Assembly (NCBI RefSeq): GCF_028554725.1
Contig: NC_071667.1
Span: 29,717,501-29,781,500, forward strand
Length of the DNA: 64,000 nt
Reading direction: 5' to 3'
Source of the DNA: Zeugodacus cucurbitae
Lineage: Eukaryota > Arthropoda > Insecta > Diptera > Tephritidae
This document shows, piece by piece, positions 55,188 through 64,000 of the stretch. The notes under the pieces were generated by a model. That model saw nothing but the letters and a program-made list of their open reading frames with translations. It was not told the DNA's origin and did not search any database. Position numbers and translations under genes: made by a program. The stretch's first letter is position 1. Every line of letters begins with the position of its first letter.

Positions 55188-55746
55188 GTTTAAAAAAATA
55201 ATGCGAGCTGCAGATTTAAATAGAGAAGGTACAATCTTCTATAAGAGTGTACAGCTACTGGCGTACGCCGATGATATCGATATCATTGGAAACAACAACC
55301 CGACGTTAGTTCTGCTTTTTCCAGACTGGGTAAGGAAGCGAAGCGTATAGGTCTGGTGGTGAACGAGGACAAGACGAAATATTTCCTGTCGTCAAACAAA
55401 CAGTCAGCGCATTCGCGTCTTGGCTCTCACGTCACTGTTGACAGTCATAACTTTGATGTTTTAGACAATTTCGTCTATCTGGGAGCCAGCATTAACAGCA
55501 ATAACAATGTAAACCTGGAAATCCAACGCAGAATCACTCTTGCCAACAGGTGCTACTATGGACTAAGTAGGCAATTGAAAAGTAAAGTCGATGCAGTACC
55601 CGCTGGTGGAAGCCGAGGAAGAGGGAGGCCTCCACTCCGATGGAAGGACCAGGTGGAGAAGGACCTGTCTTCACTTGGTATTACCAATTGACGCCAAACT
55701 GCCAAAAGGAGAAATGCGTGGGGCGCTGTTGTGGACTCGGCTATAA
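55188..55746 (+). mobile_element. RTE copy F, internally deleted, 3'-truncated, next to T sequence
   Basis: Starts just before the active site ([23 protein letters not shown] intact at about 55265-55280) and runs to the C-terminal region. One deletion joins AGTAAAGTC directly to GATGCAGTACCC (near 55588), with a 2-base microhomology. A one-base shift after NNNPT breaks the frame. It ends at GACTCGGCTATAAC without the 3' UTR or tail, and the next bases belong to a T repeat. Confidence 0.82.
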
Positions 55747-55892
55747 CGGCACCAGTGAAGATATCGGAATAACACTTTGCACCGGTATCCATCCTCTAGC
55801 TCCTATATACCTATTATTCGGATTTTCAAACATTCGGTGGGCTTTATTTCCAATTGTGGGGTGCACCCAATTAATCCGTCCTTACTTGTTAG
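55747..55892 (+). repeat. T repeat fragment T10
   Basis: Resembles the distal part of T (CCAGTGAAGATATCGGAATA) and ends with GTCCTTACTTG at the RE boundary, but the hairpin is replaced by other sequence. Immediately follows RTE copy F. Confidence 0.55.
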
Positions 55893-58699
55893 TATTTGAG
55901 TATTTCCATGTTAAGCCTCTGGGGAGTTGAGAAAATCGGATGGCAACCAAGTCCATCTTACAAAAAAAAAATATTTAATCGAGGAATTTTATGAAACATT
56001 TGAGTGCAGAGAGTATCCCACCAACTCTTTTACTTCCCAATAGGTAACTTCTGATATTTATCAACTACCACAACATACCGAACACATTTGTCTTACTTCT
56101 TTAGAAATTATGTCGCATATATCGGCCCAAATGTGAATTAAAAAAATCAGAAAAAAAATTCAAAAATGGATCAATTAAAATTCTTTACTTTTACCCACTC
56201 TTTCGAAATATGCCTCATATATAAAGTCACATATACATATGTATGTATATACACAAATATGTAACGAGTGCTCTAATATCATTGCTGTTGATTGATGTAA
56301 TTTTATGTAAACCATTCAATTACTGAAGTATTTCACACAATTTTAGTTGCAATCACTCCTTTGCAACGAATTTCAAAGCGTGTTTGTCTAAATAAGACAG
56401 ACTACACTTACGGTATCTTTTAATTAACTGATCTTTTGAGTCAAAGCAAACTATTTGAAAAGCACACCACAAATACTTGTCTTGGCGTGTCGCTTTGAAT
56501 TAATTTCAAATGCGCTCCTTTGCAATTGCCACACCTGTCGTTAGCACGCAGCGGCTAACTGCCCCTGGCACCCACTCCCATGTGCTTTGTGCTGTGGTGA
56601 CTTAATTCCGAGATGTGCATAAATTACTGTCACAACGATTGCTAGAGCTCGTCATGAATTTCACAGCGACGCAGTGCAAGGACTGTCTGGCAATGAGGAG
56701 CTATGTGCTGGCGCTATAACGGTACCAATGCACGTATTCACGTAAGTGAACGTAGCCAAGCTCACCAAAGCTTGCTGTTATTTATAAGCCGGTGGCTTCA
56801 TTTGAAGTATTTAAATGCATCGGTGGCGAATCCCTCTCTCTTCATTCGGCCGTTAGAAATTAGAAAGTGGCATAACACCTACTACTTAAGCCATAATTTA
56901 AACGTGGCAATTAGCCATAGCGTACACTGGTCTTCGCATCAGTAAAATGGCTCAGGAAGCTTATTATGCGAATATTAAATGAGAAACCTCTTGTTCCTAA
57001 AGCTAGGGCACTTCGGCATCGGTAGGAATGATCTGACTTCTTAACTTGAGCACTGTGAAAACAGTTTGTCCGCCACGAGTGCTTATAACTCATACTGCCG
57101 GAAACAGTGTCCAAAAAAGGTCCTTCAGTCAGATTGTAATGTTGATAAATGATTTCTGCTTAACATTTTTCAAAATTTCAAATTCAGCTTTCATCACAAC
57201 AAATCGGATGCCGGAAATAGGTTTCATAAAGGCAAATCAGCTGTTGGGGTTCAAATTTCCGTACTAACTAATAAATCTAAGCAAAACGAATATTTTTCTG
57301 ACTTGATAAAATATAAGTTATTCCTTAAACAGTTGTCACGTTTTGAAAAAATAAAAAATTAAACTCTAAATGGGAGGTGGGCGAGGTTATTAGCTGATTT
57401 CTCCAACAGGATGAAGTGTCACAATCAAATGTCCAAATGAGCTTAGTTATAAACTATTTAAATATAAGTTTTGTTGCTTAATTCGTGACGGAGTTCAACA
57501 ATCCATAAAGGGTGTTTTTTTAGATATGCTATTCTCAAGAAGAAGTAAAAAATACATATAATTTAATAAACCTCGTATAACATCGTACTCAAGCATATGT
57601 TTGTGTATATAAATAGCCGAACTTGCAAAAGTATCAGTTTTGTGAGCTATATTAGTACTGTTTGTAATGTTTATAAAGCTTTAAAAAATAAAATATTATA
57701 AAAAATAGAATTAAATCGTTAAAATTTTCATGCGGCCATTTTTCACAATTTTTGACATGGATTATTTAAACAAGAATGTAACGGTGAAATAAAATCATTA
57801 TACACCGAGCAAACACCATCATCATCAATTATCGAAAAAATGATGATTCGTTCGTTTTTTGTGTCGGCAAAAATTTGATGCGAAATATTGCTTTGTAAAT
57901 AATTAATAAAAGTCCTCCTTTTAGAAAAAATATGTGTTCTCTCACATTTATAAATAAGAGTTTATAAGCTCACGCCAATCGACGAAATAAGCGCTGTGTA
58001 TAAAATATACGCTGTAGCTTTTGAGTTATATCGCAATTGCCACTATGTTTCGAGAAAGCCGTTCCCACAGTCAATGTTAATATTTACAAGACCAGCAGAT
58101 ATCATTTTAAAACTTCATGCTTGCCCATGCACTGTTTAAATTCAACTGGACCGTTTCTCAGGATTCCTACATTCCTTCGTTTTCACTATTCTTCCTATGG
58201 CCTTCTCGTTTGGGAAAACCTTGAATACTCATTCTATAGCGTTGGTAATTCACGTTAGATAATTATTCCAAGTTCATCATTTAACTCAACTAGCGCCTTC
58301 TTTTCCACCCGATTGCTATTTGTGTGTTTTAAAACACGAACATCCGAAATATCTGTAGTATATATGAATGAATGTATGTATACTGAGCGTCATCTGGTTA
58401 ACACCCCTCTGGATCAAATAGTTTTAGTTAATTTCTAACAAAACTAAATAAGCTAAAAAATCAATAGAAAAATTAGTGATTTAAATTGGGTCATCAGGTT
58501 AGCACATGTTTTTTTTAATTTTGTTTAACATTTTCTGCCAAGATCATATTTATGAATTTTTGTATAAATTAATTTAAACATTTATATATTTTTTTAAGAG
58601 TGTGTCGATCACCCATTATTGAGAATTACATCAAAGAATCGTAGAAAGAATTAGTTGAAATTTCTAATATAATTTCAGGAATTTAATGACCATGGCTTT
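55893..58699. other. AT-rich DNA, no gene; small repeat scraps
   Basis: A T scrap (GGGAGGTGGGCGAGG near 57370, minus orientation) and a mariner-like end (TAAAGGGTGTTTTTTTAG at 57512) are recognisable. The latter has no partner end that I could find. Otherwise no supported features. Confidence 0.45.
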
Positions 58700-59300
58700 A
58701 TAATGATTTGAAAATTTTCTTATTTAGTGGAATATTGCCGGCGAGACTCGTAAATTTTCCCAGCCAATGATATTCGCACGTTTTCTATTATATTGATGTA
58801 TGGTGAGTAAGGCGACCACTGCGTTAAAACACCATTTTGCCCATTAATTCAAGACTTAATACTCGACCACTTTTCATATGTGCACTATTATGAGGCAATA
58901 CCATGACAAAGCTCCATACAAATTTTGAAAATAGATAAAATCAATTTTCTTTACATTTTATATGCAGTCAAATTAGTATTCAAAAATTGAGGTCAGTATG
59001 GTTGAAGATGGTTGACCAACCCATCCACCACCCCCACGACTATGTAGCCATTCCAGCGGACGTTCCTCCGACCGAACATCATGGAAATAGTAATTATACA
59101 CTTCCGATTCATCCAAATAAGACTTCTTTTCATCCGAAAAAACATCATAGTGCCAATAAGACTACCATCTCTATGCACCTGGGCAAACTGTAATCGTGTA
59201 TCTCTTCGGTCATCGTTAAAGGGAAATATTTTATTTAGTTTTAATATTTTTATGTATGGAGCATACTTTATAACCCATTAAACAGGATATAAGCTCGCTT
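58700..59300 (-). pseudogene. Tc1/Tc3-like transposase remnant
   Basis: The minus strand encodes FSDEKKSYLDESEVYNYYF followed by HDVRSEERPLEW and a glycine-rich GGGGW block, which corresponds to the first catalytic aspartate region of Tc1/Tc3-type transposases. Further downstream (58950 to 58720) are MVLPHNSAHM-like and WLGKF-like pieces with stops and shifts. The reading frame is broken many times, so it is an old relic. No terminal repeats were identified. Confidence 0.62.
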
Positions 59301-60354
59301 TAGCACCACTATTTGCCTGGTCTTGACGGCCGATTGATGAAAATTGGAGGCATAAGTGTGTACACAGCAGTTTACAAATTAATTAGGGGGTTTTTTAATG
59401 CGCCCCTCATTTGAAGGCCTCCAATACATATGGGGTAATTTGTTTGAAATTCTCACAGTTTGCTTATCAAATGATGAAATTTCCTTTCAAAATTGTTAAA
59501 AACTTGATAAAAGTTTAACTAATTATGGGAATTTGATTTAATGATTGTAACAAATTAATTGGCTCTCCTTGAATATGAACTTTTCTAAAACAAATTTTAA
59601 TTGGAGAAATCAAAAGTAACTGATTTATTTCACTTATACAATTTGAGTTATTAAAGGGTCATGAAAATAACTTAAAATCGGACAGATTCTAGCCAAGTAA
59701 GTGCTTTGAAATATGTCTTTATAACTCTGGACGGCTATACAACTTTAGAGTTTGTATTTTCTCTAAGAGGTTAGGCCAATCTACTTTCAAAAACATTGCT
59801 ATTATTTGGCTAAAAGTACACTTAGTTTTAAAGTCAACTTCTCAAGTGGTTGGAATTTATGCAAAATCGCTAAAATACAATACACCAGCATATACACATA
59901 TAACGATACCCTTGTTTGCATATTAACACCTTTGAAACTCGTTACGTTTTGAAATGCAATTAGTCGATTGCGCACACAGACGAGCAGCTGCTAATACATT
60001 GGAGGCACGCATTTCTGATTTATGCATTCGCCAGTAGCATTCAAACGCACACATATACTCTGCACTTCATACATACATATATAGAATCCCAGCTACTTAC
60101 TCATTACCTAAATGGCAGTTTGAGTGGTAAGTGCTTTGCGCGCTTTAATGCGTGCACCAAATGCACTCACATGCATATGCGAAAACAGTTAACTTTTTGT
60201 TTTTTTTTCTGTTTTGTTGCATTTAGAAATTTAGAATGAAATGCAGTGGCCTCGAAGCGCATTCGCTTGCAACAAAATGCAAATACTCTTGACAATTAGG
60301 GGGGAAGGTGTGAGAAGTGGAAGAAATTAAAGCTCAACGCTGCCAACAGGTAAT
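59301..60354. other. AT-rich DNA, nothing recognised
   Basis: No gene or mobile-element end supported. Confidence 0.45.
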
Positions 60355-60699
60355 GGTAGCGAATATAATCTACTTGGTGGTTCGAAACGTTTGGATTTGT
60401 CCATAAAAATTACGTTTTTCCATTTCATTTGGTAGTTTTGAGCGTATTCTAAACGAATTTTCTTGTTCTTCTCACCAACAAATGTTCTTTTCCGGGCAAT
60501 TCTTCCATGTAACCCGCCTTATGAAGAACTCTTCTGATGGTTGTTGCACTGCATTTGGTATTAAATTATTCTGCTAACATATATCGAAGATTTGGGACAC
60601 TCAGGCTTGGAATTAATTTTACTTTTTGGAGAATCCAACACTCTTCACGAAAACTCACAATATCTTACTCTTTCAAAATAAATAGAATATGTCGATATC
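60355..60699 (-). pseudogene. Tc1-like transposase N-terminal remnant, cut by RTE copy G
   Basis: The minus strand reads TIRRVLHKAGYMEELPGKEH, then VGEKNKKIRLEYAQNYQ and NVIFMDKSKRFEP with at least one frame change. This is the second helix-turn-helix and the linker to the first catalytic aspartate (usually W/FTDES; here MDKS, so the residue after the aspartate is changed). It is distinct from the relic at 58700-59300 because both contain the first-aspartate region. An RTE copy was inserted at its 5' side. Confidence 0.6.
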
Positions 60700-60922
60700 T
60701 CCTGTCATCAAACAAGCAGTCAAGGCATTCGCGTCACAGCTTCGATGAGACGGCACTAGGAGTTTTCGAGAGAAAAGAAAAGCCGAGGAAAAGGGAGGCC
60801 TCCACTCCGATGGAAGGACCAGTTGGAGAAGGACCTGTCTTCACTTGGTATTATCAATTGGCGCCAAAATGCCAAAAGGAGAGATAACCACGTAAGCGGT
60901 GTCTACGCCAGTCAAGAAGAAG
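60700..60922 (+). mobile_element. RTE copy G, 223-bp internally deleted copy with (AAG)n tail
   Basis: Three short RTE segments are fused: the SSNKQ region, the [10 protein letters not shown] region, and the C-terminal [10 protein letters not shown] region through the 3' UTR. It ends in AAGAAGAAGAA. The flanking duplication is AATATGTCGATATC (60686-60699) and AATAGGTCGATATC (60923-60936), 14 bp with one mismatch, which proves it integrated as a unit. Confidence 0.85.
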
Positions 60923-60936
60923 AATAGGTCGATATC

Positions 60937-61976
60937 ATAGTAAGCAAACAGACACAAAATTGTTAACGGCTTTAGTAAAAGACTGTTTTTTGAGATACTT
61001 TCAATATGTGGGTCCCTTTGAGGGGCGCCTAATTTTTCGGTGTGTTTTTATGTTTTCTCGTAAATATTGAAAATATTTCGTTCTCATTTAATAATTTTTG
61101 CTTTTTTTATTGGTTACTAATTAAGCTTTGGGGAAAATAACAGAAATTCAAAATAAATAATAAGGGTTGGTGTTCTAACATGTTTTGAAAGCTTTTCGCA
61201 GGGGGGCCATTTTGAGTGGCACTCACTGTTGATATTGTTCTATATAATTATTATAAGACAATTGTAAGGACGGATCTGTAATTGGAATATATTTGGGTCT
61301 ATTTCGTCCATTATGGGACTAGAGTTTCACTTAAATGAGAGTTTTATTTTAATATCATTTGATTTGCAATTTAGCCATTTAGTGAAAACTAATTCATACC
61401 GAAAACCGACCGACTGTAAAAAATTATCTCCTAGTTGTATAATGTAAATATCGCCTAGTTAGTCTAATATCTTAACAAAACTAGTTTAGAATGTTTCACT
61501 TATCCGAGTGTAGTTAAGAAACAAAACCCAGTGATGTTATAATATACCTTCCCGTTGAGATATCCAACGAAATTTTGGACTTTCTCCGTAAGTATTATAT
61601 ACAGTCACCCAATATAGTCTGCATACAAACCCAAAAAAACTCGGATATTGCTTCAGTGCATCCAGAAACTATGCGAATGTGTTTGAGAGACAGCGGACTG
61701 TGAAATCCGACAATCCGAATATGAGAATTTCACAAACATCATAGGTCTGTGAAGTGAAATAATTGAATCCGACGTCAAAGATCTTATAATGGTATTTATG
61801 TCGATCGTGTTTACAAAATACATAAAATTCGTAACTATTTAAATAATATCTTTGTATATAGAATCATAGAAACATCTTTATTTTATTCTTCGGCACCCCA
61901 TACTCCCAACATTGCAGCAATTGTCCATCATATTAAAATTCGAAGCGTTTTTGGGAGCACACAAATATATAGATAC
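60937..61976. other. AT-rich DNA, nothing recognised
   Basis: No gene or mobile-element end supported. Confidence 0.45.
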
Positions 61977-63470
61977 ACTAGCAGACCCGGCCACACTTTG
62001 TTGTGGCTAAGGTATACATTAAATTAAGTTGGTCCAATCTTGGCTTCGGCGACGATATTGATTACTCGAGGTCGATTTATGTTACGCAGCATGATGACAA
62101 CTCACACTACTTTTAATTGCAAAGTGAGTGGTGATAGTACAGGCAATTTTAAATAGTTTGGGATAATTGACTACGTCATCCTGTTTTGTAGCTGTGTCAA
62201 CTCTCCTGGACCGAAATTATAAATTGTCGCATTAAGATCATCGATATCTTTGTTTTTTTACCACCAATATAGGTCATTCAATCAGTCATTTATGGTTATC
62301 ATATTGAGGTTTCATGTCAGGAAAACTTCTCTTTCAAGTCAATGAAGAGACAGAAATCTGTTGGAAATGCTATTAATCCATCGAGGTGTCAACTGCGACC
62401 CTACCATTTCCAACTGCTTCTACAATCGCAATTTGATATTGTTGCAAAAACACTCAAATGTTAGTTGTTAATTGGCGATACTTTATGTGTCGCCACAAAT
62501 TAAATGATTTTAGGCATGCGATTAGCCCGTCAGTAACAGTTGATCCAAGAATAATTGGAAGAGTGTGGCATAAATCACCTGTTAACAGAATCCTGGCTCC
62601 ACCAAAAACGTTTATCGACAATCAAGATCTTTTAAAGTCCTGTGCAGTACCTCCAGCGACTTCTTGAATATTTGGAAAATCTTCGTTATAGCGCTATTTT
62701 TGACGATTTTACCGACTGGTGCTTCGTTCATTTGCAATTTAGGAGTAATTTCAAGGCCGTTTTGCCTACTAACAGGTGCCAAGTTGCCCCTATTCCCGTT
62801 AATCTTGGTAGTGAAAATGAGTGAAATTGGCTTTAGAATTACATCAGCGCTCATATACTATATATGATGATTTTCTAATGGACATTATATCGAAAATATA
62901 GGTCAAATTGTGTGTTATCTTAATAAAATTACATCTATAAATTGCGAGAGTGTAAAATGTTCGGTTTGACTCGAACTTAGCCTTTCCTTATTTGTTCCAA
63001 ATAGTTTTGGGCTATCGACACAACCTGATACAATTGAACAATAATAAAAATATTTTAACAAAGCAACAATGACAACCTTCAAAATATTATTTTTTTGTTT
63101 TCTCTTTTTATATTTTTCTAGTCAACTCGAATAAAATTCTCTTATTGATATCTTCCTCGCAATTTTTCCATATTTACTCACTTTCTAATCTTTTTCTGGC
63201 CTTCCACGAATATTTCAAGACTAAAATTAGCCAAATCGGTTTGAACTTCAACAACCAATAACTTCCCGATTTTAGAAAAATTTTAATTTTCTTCGCGGAA
63301 AGTTAAAAAAATTAGGGGTGGACCACCCTTAACATTTAGGAGGATGAAAAATAGATGTTGTCCGATTCTCCACCCTAGCCGATATGCACGCTAAGATTCA
63401 CGAAAATCGGTCGAGCGGTTTCAGAGGAGTTCAATAACGTACACCGTGACACGAGAATTTTATATATTAG
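61977..63470. repeat. Dispersed repeat of unknown class, with T fragment inside
   Basis: Starts ACTAGCAGACCCGGCCACAC and ends ACGAGAATTTTATATATTAG. Similar end pairs occur widely in arthropod repeats as I recall them, but I cannot name the class. An AAAATCGGTCGAGCGG block lies near 63390. No coding region was recognised, and the interior carries T11. Confidence 0.4.
62820..62998 (+). repeat. T repeat fragment T11, RE end
   Basis: Distal about 180 bp of T in plus orientation: TGTGTTATCTTAATAAAA, then TTGCGAGAGTGTAAAATGTT and a weakened RE hairpin GTTCGG-TTTGAC-TCGAAC (62959-62976, 5-bp stem). Confidence 0.7.
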
Positions 63471-63715
63471 ATATATATTCATAGAATAACACAGCAGATG
63501 TTTTCCGTTATCGGAGGCTGACAAGCTTCAAAATCGGTCAAGAACAAAAGCCGTGAATGATATAATGACATATGCTGAAAAGAATTTGTTTGAAGCAACA
63601 ACATCTCTGTGTATGAAAGCATTTGATGTTGATATACAATACGTACATATGTACATATGTTCGTTGAACGTTTTTTTGTAAGTCAAATATTGAACGATTT
63701 CTCTCTTCATTTCAG

Positions 63716-64000
63716 CATTAAACGTCAAACTGAGGATTTTAAAGCTCACAAATGAGTGCGTATAATGATAATTCGGCCTTCCGCTACAAATTCCGACGAC
63801 GACGACCTACTCGCCATCGTTTGGGCAATATCAGCTGGCGCGAAGAGCTCCATTGGTATTAACTCGTTGCGCAAAATCGCTAATAATGTACCGTTAATGA
63901 TGACGCGTAACGGAATTTACAATAGGATGACACAAGAAATGCCACAAGCGATGTATTATACCGCTAATAACTACAATAACAACAACAATCGTCACTATGA
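63716..64000 (+). other. Candidate internal or second exon, runs off the window
   Basis: Preceded by a strong acceptor (TTTCTCTCTTCATTTCAG, ending 63715). Two overlapping frames look coding. One starts at ATG 63752 in fair Drosophila context, with GC-rich third positions (FRYKFRRRRPTRHRLGNIS), but stops at 63860-63862 unless spliced. The other starts at ATG 63765, stays open to the window end and includes an Asn-rich stretch (NNYNNNNN) typical of fly proteins. I cannot decide between them. It could be the exon following the donor at 46615. No family is recognised. Confidence 0.35.

Noticed and set aside
55588..55590. Internal RTE deletions as splicing (spliced integrated copies)
   Set aside because: The junctions show microhomology but no GT-AG boundaries in the parental sequence.
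57512..57530. A mariner end (TAAAGGGTGTTTTTTTAG) as a complete element
   Set aside because: No matching inverted end or transposase sequence nearby in the expected orientation.
63678..63715. A 38-nt intron between GTAAGT at 63678 and the acceptor at 63715
   Set aside because: It is shorter than normal fly introns; the acceptor is more simply paired with a distant donor.

Overview
The window is animal nuclear DNA, almost certainly from a higher fly and most likely a tephritid fruit fly (Bactrocera/Ceratitis group). The evidence is an AT-rich background, short GT-AG introns, TATA-less Inr+DPE promoters of Drosophila type, (CA)n microsatellites, and insect retroelements and mariners. The species is inferred; nothing in the sequence names it. 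Host coding sequence is sparse. One complete host gene is readable: a five-exon monocarboxylate-transporter-like (SLC16 family) membrane protein at 25519-27816 on the + strand, with an Inr+DPE promoter just upstream. A second host transcription unit probably starts at 45875, with a long 5' exon ending in a consensus donor at 46615. It may resume at a candidate exon (63716 onward) that runs off the right edge. Most of the rest is mobile DNA.

Layout. 1-2030: minus-strand RTE-clade LINE cut by the window edge, with its 5' end and tandem 5' monomers. 4344-5673: a copy of a dispersed noncoding repeat, here called T. 8811-14324: a full-length, apparently intact I-clade LINE between perfect 13-bp target duplications. 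14469-24258: a three-level nest, in which an RTE LINE (minus) is split by an R1-clade LINE (plus, 16670-23966), itself split by a second RTE LINE (minus, 18147-20037). 24464-25064: an internally deleted RTE. 25477-27817: the transporter gene. 27990-29130: a Jockey-clade fragment (minus). 33700-40016: a cluster of T copies, one carrying a chimeric RTE fragment. 40648-45028: three DD41D mariner relatives. 45873-46615: promoter and first exon. 47574-63470: T copies, short RTE copies, Tc1-like remnants and an unclassified repeat, probably all inside the long first intron of the 45875 gene.

How the parts relate. The RTE family dominates: eight copies or pieces fall into at least two 3'-tail types, (AAG)n and (CATA)n. 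Two share the same disabling 7-bp duplication, and one is a chimera of the two types. Three RTE pieces lie inside T copies. T shows the strongest unexplained structure. It has hairpins at both ends whose stems are kept while loops vary (one stem by paired changes), an internal repeat of about 275 bp built around AAATCGG and CCACGCCCAC blocks, and repeated arrangement as inverted pairs. It has no consistent reading frame. Boundaries of degenerate repeats are approximate (tens of bases), since no alignment or database search could be run.
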